Part shown: piece after piece, positions 46,023 to 57,969 of the stretch
Layout: every line of letters starts with the position of its first letter
How positions within the stretch are numbered: the first letter of the stretch is position 1
Origin: Zanthoxylum bungeanum
Taxonomy: Eukaryota > Streptophyta > Magnoliopsida > Sapindales > Rutaceae
Direction of reading: 5' to 3'
Length of the DNA: 64,000 nucleotides
NCBI GenBank assembly: GCA_019454045.1
Contig: SKCR01031866.1
Span: forward strand, 1-64,000
Translations under genes and position numbers: made by a program
Notes under the pieces: generated by a model
What the model saw: only the letters and a program-made list of their open reading frames with translations
What the model was told of the DNA's origin: nothing
The model's database searches: none

Positions 46023-48132
46023 TGATGAGCGGAAAATATCAATATTTACCGCCCCTTTAACTTAATATTTTGTTTAGTTTCTCGGGTTTGATGAACGTTT
46101 TGATGTGTTTTAGTTTATTTTGCAGATAAAATAATATCGGGTCTCAATGAAATCATTTAGGATGAAATATGGGTCAAATAAGGGCAATTATTGGACTTGA
46201 TAAATTAATTTTGGAGATTGGAAACTTGAAAGGGCGTTTTGACGAAGTGCAGTTTTGGGAATTCCAGTTTTGCGCATCTGTCGTATTTGGGGCATAACTT
46301 TTTACTCAGATATCGGATTGAGCTGATTCAAGTGCCAGATTAAAGAAGACTCAAGATATACAACTTTGAAAGAGAAAATATTTTCGAATTCTGAAGATTC
46401 ATGACCGAAATTGATGAACCATCCAGAAGTGGTGTGATGTGTAATTATTAAAGTCATTATCAATCATTTTCAAAGCAAAATATAAAATAATAAATAATTA
46501 TAAAAATTATCAAATCAAATACCAACAGATAAGCAATTAGTGGAGCAATTATGGATTTGGTGGAGTAATTAGTGGAGAAATTAATAATGGATTTGATGGA
46601 GAATTTGATGGATGATTTGATATAGGCAAAATTTTTCCTATAAATACCAAGCCATTTCATTTGTAAAATTCATACTTTCTTCTTTGAAATTCCTAATGAA
46701 TAAATAAGAAGATTGTATCTTGTTTGTTTATTTACAGTTTCCAGTAATTAATTTCCGCTTTCGCACTTTCTTTTCTTTACTTTTCAGTTTTTACTTTCCG
46801 CAATTTACTTTTACGCACAAACCTTTTCTTTCTTTACTTTTGCAGTTTTTATTTTTCAAGCAATGAGGAGGTAACTCCCCTTTGCTGGGGTAAAAGGTAA
46901 AGCTTTTATTATTGCTATCTAGATTAATCTCCCTTAAATATAAAATATAAACTATTTAAAATCTGACTTAATGAGGATACCGCTATATTGGCCGGTTGGA
47001 AATTAATTATAAATTGGTTTTAACCTGACTAAGTATGGATACCGCCTGTTGGTCGGTTGGTAATTAATTATTATTTGACTTAATCAGGATACCGCCTATA
47101 TGGCTGGTTGGTAATTATCACGCAAAGTTAATATATTATATTAAGGGAGATATCTAAAATAGTAGTAATAAAAGTTGATCCTCTAACCCCATCATTTTCT
47201 TTTATTGTACTTTTACTTTATTTAATTTCAGTAATTTACTTTCAGCAATTTACTTTCAGTAATTTACTTTCATTAATTTACTTTTATTTTTTTTTTTTAC
47301 TTTTTACTTTTTTTTTCTTTTCAGCAATTTACTTTTCAGTATTTAATTTTCAGAATTTACTTTATGTCTTATTTTATTTAAATTTTTACTACCCGTAAAT
47401 ATGTGTCGTAACTAAGCCAGTTATCTGGGGTTGTGATGAAATCCAATATCACCGGTTTATAAGGGGTTAAATTATAGTTTGGGTAATATAAAAGTTTATT
47501 TATTGAGTCTTAATCTTAATGCTTTTTATTAACTGGCCATTAATAAAATTGAACTGGTAAACTTAAAATGAACTAGACATAGAGATTTTAAGTTTAAGAC
47601 CTTAGACTCAATAGCCCACGATCTTCCTTGAGGATAGATAACCCTTTAATAGATTTCTTACAGGATAGGAATATACCTGTCGGGCGGGGGTAGCCATAAT
47701 TGGAACTTAATCTTAATGAATCCAGGTAATTTGGTTGACATAGACATATGGTTCAATTGGGTTATACTGGATATTTGTAGTTGACCATCGGAAGAGGCTT
47801 TTACATATTTAGTGTTCCAGGTTAATAAATCAATATTTTACCCAACTATAAGATAACCACTTCATCTTTAAAATGATATTGCAAAGAAATCACAACCCTA
47901 GATAGTTTTTAATATTGAATTTTCTTAAACCTACTTTCGAACAATTTTATTTACTTATTTTTAAATTTAGAATCGTCACCTTTTCAAATCAATCAAACAA
48001 CCTGTTAGATACTAGTAATCATTTGACCTCATAAAATTAATAGAATAGATATTAAGTCCTCGTGGGATCGATACTTTTTATACTACTTGAACGATACGTG
48101 AGCTTGCGTTATACGAGTGTAAAAACCCGGCA
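46023..48132 (+). repeat. Athila-like element 1, 3' LTR
   Basis: 2110 bp, TGATGAGC...AAAACCCGGCA. Nearly identical to the 5' LTR apart from small indels (e.g. AAATATCAATA versus AAATATATCAATA at the start) and a diverged last 20 bases. The right border is set by the TSD CCGAC. Confidence 0.92.
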
Positions 48133-49797
48133 CCGACCCCTTACGGAACACGAACAGTTCATCAGGGATGAGACTGTTCCACAATCTTCTAATACACAGA
48201 ACTACGTTGGTCGGAGAGAGTCAGAAAATAACCTTAGAGGTATGGGTTTCTGATCTCACCTCATGTAGATATCAATCTTATTGAGGAAGACGAACATACT
48301 ACTTATGAAGAAGTGATACAAGGTATCGACTCCATTTTATGGCAAAGTGCCATGAAGTCCGAAATGGATTCCATGTATACCAACCAAGTTTAGATACTGG
48401 TTGATGTACCAGAAGGCATTGTGCCTATTGGTAGCAAATGAGTCTTCATGGTGAAGACAAACATGGATGGCAACATACAAACATACAAAGCTAGGCTTGT
48501 AGCGAAAGGGTATCGTCATCAACATGGTGTCGATTACGACGAAACCTTTTACCCATTGCCATGATTAAATCCATTCGGATAATGCTTGCTATTGGTGCAT
48601 ATTTCGATTATGAAATAGGGCATATGGACGTCAAAACCGATTTTCTTAACGGAAACCTTTTGGAGGATGTTTTTATGCAACACCCTGACTGTTTTTTCGT
48701 ACCAAAACATGCAAACAAGGTTTGCAAGTTAAATCGATCCATTTATGGATTGAAGCAAGCATCGCGTTCTTGGAACCAACATTTTGATGAGATCATATTT
48801 CAATAAGGTTTCATTCAAAACAAAGATGATTCTTGTGTATATAAGAAAGTTAGTAGGAGCGCACTGACAATGATTATCTTATATGATGATGATGTATTGC
48901 TTGTTAGCAATTACATTCCCATACAACAATCGGTGAAAGCTTGGCTTTCATTAAAATTCTCCATAAAAACTTGGGAGAGGCAACCTTTATTCTAAGAATA
49001 AAAATCTACTGGGATAGATCTAAAAGTTGTTGGCACTCTCCGAGAACTCGTATATTAACACATGTCGTCTCTCTATCTAAGGACATGTGCCTAAAACTCA
49101 AGATGAGAGAGATTCAATGAGTCGGATCACGTTTGCTTCTGCAGTCGGATCGATCATGTATGCCATGACATGTACGCGACCTGGTGTCTCATATGTTTTA
49201 AGCATATGGAGTCACAATCAAGCCGATCCAGGTGATAGTCACTGGATTGATGTTAAGAACATCCTTGAGTATCTTAGACGAACTAATGATGCTTTCTTAA
49301 ACCATGGAGAATGAGAACTTGAGGTGACTGGGTTCACCGTTGCAAGTTTCCAAACTGATAAAGACGACTGTAAGTCGCAATCAGAGTACATATTTTGTTT
49401 GAACAACAGAACAGTGAGCTGAAAATTTTCCAAGCAAGATACTGTTGCCGATTCAATAACAAAAACGCAATACATTGCTGCGGCTGAGGCAACAAAAGAA
49501 GCATTTTGGATATATAAAATTCCTAATTGAATTATGAGTAGTTCTGTTAGCAGCTGAGCTGGGCTACAGCGCATGCTAAGGAATTATGATCTCATCAATG
49601 ATCCAAGTATGTATTTCGACGGTTTCATCTGATCCATGAGATCATACATCGTGGCGATGTCAAGATCAAAAGATCATTACAGATGATAACCTTGCATATC
49701 CGCTCACGAAAGTGATATCTCAGCATAAGCATGAGCGACCCGTATGTAGTTCAGATGTTGGACACTTGAGTGATTGGCTATAGGCCAAGTGGGAGAT
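48133..49797 (+). pseudogene. Copia-2 reverse transcriptase and RNase H (3' segment)
   Basis: Copia-2 resumes after the Athila-like insertion. The frame 48561-48806 has DVKTDFLNGNLLEDVFMQHP and VCKLNRSIYGLKQASRSWN, the Copia RT core. The following 49087-49314 frame includes SAVGSIMYAMTCTRPGVSYV, the RT/RNase H connection. RNase H traces (EYIAAAEATKEA-like) extend to about 49700. The PPT CCAAGTGGGAGAT ends at 49797. Stops are frequent. Confidence 0.85.
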
Positions 49798-50420
49798 TGT
49801 TGGACAATTATGACCCATAGCATCACTGTTTGTAAAAGACATGGTGTTCTTTGTACAAATTAACTATGTGACAAAAGAAATTGCTCTTTTATTATTTTTT
49901 AATTGGATTACTTGAATGTATAAATGATAAAAGTTCATATGATTAGTACCAGATTGATAAGATATGAGATAATATTAATCCACAAAAGATTTAATCATTA
50001 AATATCCCTAGTCGTAGTATTATCGAGACTGTACATCGATAATGCGGAATAGGCTAGTATTGCACTTGTGCACGTTATGGAAGCTTAACGGCATAGTTCT
50101 CATATATTTAAGTATATGATACTTATGCAAGTGTGGCAGGAGGTTCTGTTAGCCGTTGGATCGGGAACAACTTCGTTCTGGATAGACCCCTCGGAATCTC
50201 ATTGGTAGTATGACTATGTGTCTATGGGAATCCGAACCAGGGTAGGTGTATTTGGTCTTAACCTGAGACTTGCATCGCTAATACTTGCGACAATCAGTAC
50301 GCTTTGGTTTTGGTCATCCGGGGCTTTAACAGGTTTTGTGTACGCCTCTTCTGGGTTTACTGAGAATCGTAGTGTATTGGGTGTGATGTCAAGATGGAAG
50401 TATCACTTCAGTCATATGGA
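49798..50420 (+). repeat. Copia-2 3' LTR, truncated
   Basis: It starts TGTTGGACAATTATGACC and matches the first third of the family LTR up to CAGTCATATGGA. It stops at 50420, where the minus-strand Gypsy sequence begins. About 1.3 kb of the LTR is missing. Confidence 0.88.
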
Positions 50421-51530
50421 ACCCTTCCCAATTGGGCCTGAACTTTCCCTTGGGTCCATTATCACTGGCTTCGACTGCTTGAGCACTAGATCACCTTCTC
50501 TGATCTTGGTGGGATGCACATTCTTTTTGAAAACCGGGCCAACCTTTTCTGGTATAACTGCATGTGGTACAAGGCTTTTATCATTTTATCATCCAGTAAT
50601 GCTAGCTGTTCGAACCTCTGCGAGGCCAATTCCAGCTCTCGAAATCCTGCCTCTACTAGTACCCGCATTGACTGCATCTCTATTTCCATTGGTAACACTA
50701 CCTCCATCCCATAAATCAAAGCATAAGGTGTGGCTCTCGTTGCCATTCTCACCGAAGTCCTATACCCCCACAGGGCATACGACAGTTTGTCAGCCCAATA
50801 TTTATAACTTTCTGTCATCTTAGATAGTATTTTCTTTATGGTTTTATTGGCCGCCTCCACCGCCCCATTAGCCCGCGGCCTGTAAGGTGATGATTTGTGA
50901 TGTCCTATCTCGTACTTCTGCAACATCACTTTCGTTTCTCCCTAAAATTGGACTTCATTGTTCGTCACTATGTGATGTGGCATTCCGTATTGACATACTA
51001 TATTACGGGCTATGAACTTGGCCATTTGCTTCGTGGTAACATTACAGAATGACGCAGCTTCCACCCATTTCGAAAAATAGTCTACCGCCACTACTATGAA
51101 GCGGTGTCTATTTGATGCATGCAGCCTGATTTCTCCAATCTTGTCAATACCCCCATGCTGAGAAAGGCCATGGTTCTGACAGTCCATGTAATTCCATAGT
51201 CGGTAGATGGTTCAAGTTACCGTGTGCCTGGCAATCGTGACAGTGCTTCACCAGCTTTGCGCAGTCAGCTTCCATGGTCGACCAGTAAAATCCCTGTCTC
51301 ACTATCTTGCGAGAAAAATTCTATCCGTTCATGTGTGGTCCACATACTCCAGGATGTACCTCTTCCATCATCTCTGAGCCTCTTCTTTTCTCAAACATTT
51401 CGGCTGGATGCCATTGGCTTGTCTCTTATACAACTCTCCCCTCAAACTCACATACTGGGAAGTCAATTTCTGAATGTCTACTCTGTCTTTCTTGCCAGCT
51501 TCTTTCGGGAATTCTCTGCGTTCTAGATAC
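50421..51530 (-). pseudogene. Tat-like integrase
   Basis: Fragments: HRFIVVAVDYFSKWVEA with the first Asp (51000-51190), then HHIVTNNEVQF, where the expected TDN has become TNN so the second catalytic Asp is lost. The frame 50486-50929 contains SSPYRPRANGAVEAANKTIK with the Glu, followed by LSYALWGYRTS and the C-terminal GKFRPNWEG at the truncated end. Upstream (51368-51530) lies the N-terminal zinc-binding region. Confidence 0.8.
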
Positions 51531-52140
51531 TGCAGAATGTCGTAGTACCACGGATTTCCATCGTCGACTTCTACTTCCAAGATTCTCTCTATCTCATAAC
51601 TGGGTCTGCTAGTTATTGTTAGCACAAGAGGTCTCATTACCAGTTTTTTCGGGTTTTCCCAAGTGGCAGCTAAGGTGGCCAATGCGTCCGCCATTTGGTT
51701 CTATTCTCGTGGCAAGTACTGGAACCTACAGTCGGGGATAGCCGTGTCAACTTCCTGAGATGGAGTAGGTAGGGTCTCAATCGGTCTTCCTTCAATTCCT
51801 ATTCCCCTCGCATCTCTCGAACTACCAACATCGAGTCTCCATAAACTTCTACGTCCCTAGCTCCTAGGGCTATTAGTGTTTTCAGTCCAAAGACACATTC
51901 TTCATATTCGGTAATGTTGTTGGTGACTCTGAACGTCATCCTTTTGGCCATAGGTAGGGCTTCTCCTTCAGGGGTTACTATCACAATTCCTATTCCAGCT
52001 CCCTTGTAATTCACCGCCCCATCGAAATACATTTTCCACCCCTGGAGAGTTATAGCTTGAATCTCATCGTCTAGGAACTCGAACTTATACTGATCTCCTT
52101 CTATGGGTTGTAATGCCAAGAATTCCGCTACATCTCGCCC
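51531..52140 (-). pseudogene. second (archaeal-type) RNase H of the Tat-like element
   Basis: The frame 51799-52119 reads WKMYFDGAVNYKGAGIGIVI, NNITEYEECVFGLKTLIALG and VEVYGDSMLVV, with the three acidic catalytic residues (FDGA, TEYEE, GDSM) present. A tail region ADALATLAATW at 51650-51694 is the usual end of this domain. Confidence 0.8.
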
Positions 52141-52199
52141 TTTGATTACCTTAGAGTTGAGGTATTATATATCAAACTTCGTCAGCAATACCAACCATC

Positions 52200-53569
52200 T
52201 GCCCAACTTTGCTACCAGTGAAGGTACTAACTATAAATATTTTAAGGGATTCTCTTTTGCTACCACTTGTATCTTATAGGATTGGAAGTAACGACGTAAC
52301 TTTCGGGAAGCCCATATCACTGCCAAACAAATATTTTCCACCTCTTGATAGCAGGCTTCATACGGAAGCATCTTCTTACTGAGGTAATAGACTGCATGCT
52401 CCACCCCTGTCTCTTCTGCCTGTACCATCATCGCCCCCAGCACTTCGGGTTCTATGGCCAGATATTCTTTGATTTTGTCAAAAGCTTATTGACATTGTCC
52501 ATTCCATTCCACAGGCTGGTCCTTCCTTAATAACTTGAAGATGGGCTCACATACTAATGTTAGCTTGGCAATAAATCGGCTGATATACTGGATTTTCCTG
52601 AGAAAAGCTCTAACTTCATTTTCTATCTTCGGTGTGGGCATCTCGGTAATTGCCTTGATCTTTTCAGGGTCCACATATATCCCTCCCATTCCTACCATAT
52701 ACCCTAACAACTTTCCAGATGTTACCCCAAACACACACTTCTTGGGTTAAGTCGGAGGTTATACTTATCGACTCTTTGAAGGAATTTCTCCAGCGCTTCT
52801 ATATGTCCGGCCCTTGTCTCTGACTTAACCATCATGTCATCGACGTATACATCAATCTCCTTGTGCATCAAGTCATGGAATAGCGTAGTGGCCATTCGTT
52901 GAAAGTGGCTTCCGCATTCTTAAGTCCAAACGGCATCACATTGTAACAATATGTACCACACTCAGTGACGAAGACAATCTTATGTTTGTTTTCTTCGGCC
53001 ATGAGGACCTGGTTATATCCTGAGAATCTATCCGCGAACGAGTACATAGCATATAAAGTCGTGCTATCAACCAGCACGTCTATATGAGGTAGGGGAAAAT
53101 CATCTTTTGGGCAAGCTTTGTTGAGGTCCCTATAATCCACGCACATTCTGACCTTTCCATCCTTCTTCGGTACCAGCACAATGTTGGCTAACCACTCAGG
53201 GTACTTCACCACCTCTAAGAACCCCACATCTATTTGCTTATTGACTTCTTCCCTAACCTTTTCGGCCCATTCTGGCCTAATTCTTCGGAGCTTCTATTTT
53301 ACTGGCCTCATGTTCGGATAAGTTGGTATCATGTACTGGGCAATACCCTTGTCCACTCCTTGCATGTCATCATAGGACCAGACAAATACTTTTGCATATT
53401 TTATTAATATTCTCTCTAGTTCTCTCCGCTCATCAGAGGTAACCTCACTTGTAATTAAATTTTCCTTGGGGTTTTCACATGTACCAAGATTAAATACATT
53501 TGTCTTTGTTGAATCAATATCAAATATGCTCATGTCATGCATGTTATGATGCAGAAAAGACTCGAACAA
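52200..53569 (-). pseudogene. Tat-like reverse transcriptase and RNase H
   Basis: Fragments: MCVDYRDLNKACPKDDFPLP, FADRFSGYNQVLMAEENKHK and YCYNVMPFGLKNAEATF (52868-53227). The catalytic YVDD box is intact at 52836-52847, followed by RLNPKKCVFGVTSGKLLGYM-type sequence and PTPKIENEVRAFLRKIQYIS. RNase H is at 52231-52443 (VYYLSKKMLPYEACYQEVEN). Upstream spacer/protease-RT linker at 53294-53569. Broken by several frameshifts and stops. Confidence 0.88.
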
Positions 53570-53690
53570 GCAAACAAAATCAATGTGTTTATTATTAAAA
53601 AATGCAGGATTACAATCAAATAGTCAGGAAAATAAACATCTTCGTCATCTGCAGCCTTGTCTTCTTCAGTCTTCTTGCTTCATTCGAGCG

Positions 53691-54296
53691 TCAGATTCTC
53701 CAACTGCAGTAGTTCCTCTTCCCATTATCTTCCTCTTTTGAAACTTCCATCACATCCTTGAAGATCTCGAACCCTGGTACTACGATCCCATTGACTTTTA
53801 CGAGTTCAGGCTCTCCTTGATACCCTGTGGCTTTCATAAAGTATTCCATTAGCTTCATCCATCTCTTCTTGGTCTTCGGTTCATTCCCATCGGATTCATA
53901 CCTCAATCCTCTCTTAGTGGTATGTCCCTTGAAATCTGGCAGTGCTCCTCTAGCACTCAAACCTGTGCCCGACTCATATTTCATCTTTTCCATGATTTTA
54001 GCCACTTTAGGGTCCGCCCATTCTTCGAAGTTTGCCGCCACTTGGAACCTTGTGAGAGGCTGTATATCTAAAGCAGCCATCGTATTGTCTACGTCAGCCT
54101 TGATGGTGACGCCTTCCCCACTATACGGGAACTTAATAACCTGGTGCAGAGTGGATGGCACGCCCCAAGTTTATGAAACCATGGCCTCCCCAATAATAGA
54201 GAAAATATAGCTGGGATATCAAGCATTGTGAACTCAACCTCGTCTTCTATCGGGCCCACTGTGACTGCTGTGACAAATATACCTTCGACTCCCGTT
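53691..54296 (-). pseudogene. Tat-like protease/linker, distal part
   Basis: On the minus strand it reads EFTMLDIPAIFSLLLGRPW, then PSTLHQVIKFPYSGEGVTIK and a 156-residue frame to 53691 with RGALPDFKGHTTKRGLRYES and MEYFMKATGYQGEPELVKVN. The beginning of the protease is separated by the inserted LTR and continues at 57295-57672. Confidence 0.75.
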
Positions 54297-54995
54297 TTCT
54301 ATCGTCATATGCTTTGATAGTTTAGGACACAGAAACTGAGCGACGCCGTTCCTAGGCTCGCGGCCTAGTTGGGAAGGATCACATAACATGGAGTCGCCAC
54401 CCGGTGTGAACCGGGACAAAGATTTAAGGCCGCACTCACCCTCGCAAGGGAAGACCTCAAACCGTTGGGTTCGGAATGGTCCCTTACTCATGTCATTGTA
54501 ATGAAAGGATTTATATAATAATTTAAACAAGCTGAAGTAACACTTATTCCTAAGGGTATCATGCTTCTAAATTCACGTTTATAAAATAAAATATGCGCCT
54601 AAATATACATGTATTTCACACATATCTTGCATTTAAATTTGCATGCTTAACATATATCAAGATAGCAACTAACATACAACTTTACTACATATCATTCAGG
54701 AAAAACACAAGCACACATATTAACCATACAAGCACACATGGTAAGCATACAAGCACACATATGGGCACTTTTCAAGTGGTACGTGGAATTGTAGCCCAAG
54801 TACAGACCGCACTACCGTCCATTCGGAATCGGCTACGGAATTTACGTCTGGGTTTCCATCCGATATACCGCAAGAAATAATACTCAAATGTTATCATGAC
54901 ACAAGCATATGAATTGTGACACATTTGCATAAGAAAGATCAACTAATAGGCAATTATGCATGAATATAATAAGACAGACTCAGTTCAGTGTGTGT

Positions 54996-55325
54996 GCGTT
55001 CGTGTAGCGTTCGTAAACGCGTTCGAACAAAAATGAAATAGAATGCTCACGTTCGAGTAGCGTTCGTAAACGCGTTCGAACGGAAATGAAACAGAATACT
55101 CACGTTCGAGTAGCGTTCGTAAACGCGTTCGAACGGAGACGAGACAGAATGTTCACGTTCGAGTAGCGTTCGTAAACGCGTTCGAACGGAGATGAGACAG
55201 AAAGCTCACGTTCGTATGGCGTTTGTTAACGCGTTCGAACGGATACGAGACCTGACACATAATAAGGCAAAAACACATACGCGTTCGAGTTGCGTTCGTG
55301 AACGCGTTCGAACGGACACGGACCT
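54996..55325 (-). repeat. 53-bp tandem repeat with CGTTCGAACG palindrome
   Basis: Successive GTTCGAAC centres start at 55021, 55074, 55127, 55180 and 55233, an exact 53-bp spacing, with a sixth at 55316 after an 83-bp interval. Each unit reads CACGTTCGAGTAGCGTTCGT, AAACGCGTTCGAACGGA and then a variable ATGAAACAGAAT segment. Related motifs recur at 57150-57215 near the other LTR end. Confidence 0.85.
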
Positions 55326-55354
55326 GATGCAATACATAAACAGAAAATAAAAGG

Positions 55355-55830
55355 GCGCGGCGAAGCACTGCCGTAAAGGTGACCTTTTGGGGCTCTTGAT
55401 CTCTCAAAGAGAGGACCTTTAGACCAACATGCTAAGCCCATGCGCGTCATATCACACATGCAAGAATATAACCAATCATATCAACCAAGTATGCCCGATT
55501 GAACGCATCTTACATCCAATCCGAACACACGTCAACCGGCGCGGCAAAGCATCGTGGTAAAGGGCTTTTAGCCCCTCCCCATAGGGGATCTCACAACACA
55601 CTTACTAAGCCCATGCGCTCGATTGACTTATACATACGAAAAAAAAGATAATAATATCAAACTAAGTATGCTCGATTGAACGTATCTTGCGTCCAACCGA
55701 ACATACATCAACCGGCGCGGCGAAGTAGTGTCACGAAGGTGGCCTTTTCGGCTCTTTGTCTCACAAATGGAGGACCTTTGGACTAACTTACTAAGCCCAT
55801 GCGCTTAGTCGAATCATACAAAATAAGCAA
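55355..55830 (-). repeat. about 180-bp tandem repeat, three copies
   Basis: Three units share GGCGCGGC(A/G)AAG, a run of TTTT-GGGCTCTTG-like sequence, ACTAAGCCCATGCGC and a CGATTGAACG(C/T)ATCTT block, starting near 55357, 55539 and 55714. Units differ by several substitutions. No coding function is supported. Confidence 0.7.
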
Positions 55831-57294
55831 TATATTGAATTCAAGAGAAAACTAAATAAACAAAAGCAACACAACGAAAGAGAGATGGTGCCATTTACTC
55901 AAGCGGTACGTGGAGTTGTGGCCCGAGTACAGATCATATTACCGTCCATTCGGAATCGGCTATGAAATTTATGTCCGGGTTTCCATCCGATATACCGCGA
56001 GAGTTGACACATCTCTCATTCATCTAATGCCCACAACATATTACATCTCATAATTCATGCATATTTACATACTCAAAAATCACAACACACATTTCAACAT
56101 TACAATCATACAAGGAATACTTAATAAACAATGCGGAAAAGGAAAACAAGTGTGAAAGATACCCTCAGGTCTAACCTTTTAAGCCGTCTCTCGGACTCAC
56201 GTTCCACGAAGATCGAAAGGGGGTAAGGCTCCGTAACTTTTCTGGTCCGCTGGTTCAATGTCCTAGCTCACTGCTTCGCTGCTTTGCTTATTGTTCGAAC
56301 TCCGTTCTGCTCCTATTCGGCTCCTGTTTTGCTGCTCACTGCACGGGCTACCTGTTTCAATGTTTTCAAAGAACTATTCTAAGTTGTGTGGGTTCTTAGT
56401 GCAATTAAAGGTGATTATTTTTAAGGTTATCTATATAGTTTTCTAAGTTACTGTTTTTTTAAGGATTCTAGGAGGTGTTGGCGTGTTTTAGAATTCGGCT
56501 ATGGGTGAGTTTGGGTTCGTCGGCTATGGGGGGTGGTCTTATGGTGGTTTCTTTTTGTTTTTTTTGTGTGTGTATGAAGTGTTTTCTCTTGGATGTGTTT
56601 TGGGTGTGCAGAGAGAGTTTAGAGAATTTCGAGAGAGCTTGGGTGTGAATTGTGTTGTGTCAAGAGCCCCAATGGCCTTGGTTAGGGGTTGTTTATATAG
56701 AGAATGGCTAGGGTTTACAAGGGAAGGGATCTTGTTTCCCAAATTAGGAGAGGTGAGAAAGGCATACACAAGATTGAGGGGGGACAGATATTTTTAATTA
56801 GGAAGTTGTAATATTTAATTGGTGTTAGTTTAGGAATACAAATATTTTTATTGGTAAGTATCTTATTAGATTAGGAAGTCAAATATATGATTGGCTTTAA
56901 TTGGTTATGATTGATTTTATTTGGTATGATTGTATTTTGATTTAGTATGTGATTTGTTTAATTTAGGCATGATTTTAGTTTAAGTTGGTAATTGTTTATT
57001 TTAATTGGTAAATGATTTAAATGTTTTATTTAATTTAATATTTAATTTAATATTTAATTATTTAATTTGGGATGTGTTTTATGGGCTTTGGGGAGCTAAA
57101 TGGGCTGGGTGGTGAGGCTAGCAGCAAAACCAGAATTACCGACACCGTTCGAACGCTCCTCGAACGCTACACGAACGCCCGCAATCTGTTTCCCGTTCGA
57201 ACGAAGTAACGAACGCAGCACCAATGAAGACAGTGAGCTTGCTTATTCTGAATTCCCCCTTCCGATATCCGTTTCCCGCGGCATCCGTGACTCA

Positions 57295-57672
57295 AAAGGT
57301 AGTTGTCTCCAAATAAGACTCCTCATCGGGTTTCACATGCGAAAATGCAATGCCTACAATAGTCATGCCGGAGGGGTTTAAATCTGTTGTCTGCATACCC
57401 ATCCATGACAGTATCTTCAAAGGGCACACATTGATAGATGAGCCATCATCCACCATCACACAAGATGTCTTATTGCCTCTTATTTCTACTTTTATGAATA
57501 GCGGCTTGTTGTGATTCCTCCCCTCCATCAGGAGTTCTTCTTTAGAGAATGTTATCACCAACCTACCCTCTTTCTGTACCGACCCTATGAACATCATCAG
57601 GTTTGCATCTTCAGGTACCATTATCTTGCTTAGAGCTTCTACCATGACACACATGTATCTCTTTAGAGGCAC
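57295..57672 (-). pseudogene. Tat-like protease, proximal part
   Basis: A minus-strand open frame (57292-57672) contains HNKPLFIKVEIRGNKTSCVM then VDDGSSINVCPLKIL, where DDGSS corresponds to the aspartic-protease D-x-G-S signature. It ends at the insertion; the rest is at 53691-54296. Confidence 0.75.
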
Positions 57673-57969
57673 ATAATAACTCCTATATGCTCATCTATAC
57701 CCGTGTCTTCTTCAATTGACGCAACATTGTATCTCCTTCGGTGTTATCCATATTCTATGTCACCTCTCGGCCTTCTGTTAGCACTTTTTTGCCTTTATCC
57801 CTTTCATCACTGTAGAAACGTCCACTGCAAGTCATCCCCTTTACTTCCTCTTCGTCACTGCCGAGAAGTTTTCCCAGAAATCTCTCTCATGTTCTATTTC
57901 ATCTTCACTGTTGCTATCCCATATCCCCATGCAAGAAGCTTGGGGTTGAGAGTTTGGAGGACAAAGCTT

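Larger units (their letters stand above)
38244..48132 (+). mobile_element. Athila-like Ty3/Gypsy element 1, carrying NABP-like and LOG-like ORFs
   Basis: A 9889-bp element with two 2.1-kb LTRs and a perfect TSD CCGAC (38239-38243 and 48133-48137) inside Copia-2, whose sequence resumes on the right. The PBS resembles the tRNA-Asp site of Athila. Gag and protease are recognisable, but reverse transcriptase, RNase H and the integrase core are deleted, leaving only the integrase C-terminal region. Two extra ORFs follow where Athila elements often carry an env-like ORF. The LTRs are nearly identical apart from small indels and a few substitutions, so insertion was recent. The element was probably mobilised by proteins of an autonomous relative. 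Confidence 0.93.
54776..56000 (-). repeat. 100-bp segment duplicated about 1.1 kb apart within the inserted LTR
   Basis: AAGTGGTACGTGGAATTGTAG ... ACCGTCCATTCGGAATCGGC ... TTTCCATCCGATATACCGC at about 54772-54871 recurs with few differences at about 55900-56000, bracketing the two tandem arrays. Confidence 0.75.
54297..57294 (-). mobile_element. inserted partial LTR element with tandem repeats (LTR, PBS and about 100 bp of internal sequence)
   Basis: It interrupts the Tat-like protease ORF. At 54390-54400 the minus strand reads GTGGCGACTCC, a tRNA-Arg-type PBS used by Ogre/Tat elements; the LTR would begin on the plus strand at 54405 (TGTGAACCGGGAC). The interior (about 54405-57290) contains tandem arrays and repeated CGTTCGAACG palindromes at both ends. 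The region 56150-57110 has no supported gene. Outer borders are inferred from where the protease reading stops and resumes; no clean TSD was found. Confidence 0.6.

Noticed and set aside
13931..50420. One single long Copia element with two flanking LTRs (13931 and 49798)
   Set aside because: The gag/protease/integrase region occurs twice in plus orientation (29090-30018 and 36844-37790), so at least two copies are involved.
54996..55325. CRISPR-like array
   Set aside because: Units are contiguous 53-bp tandem repeats with no unique spacers, inside a plant LTR, with no cas genes.
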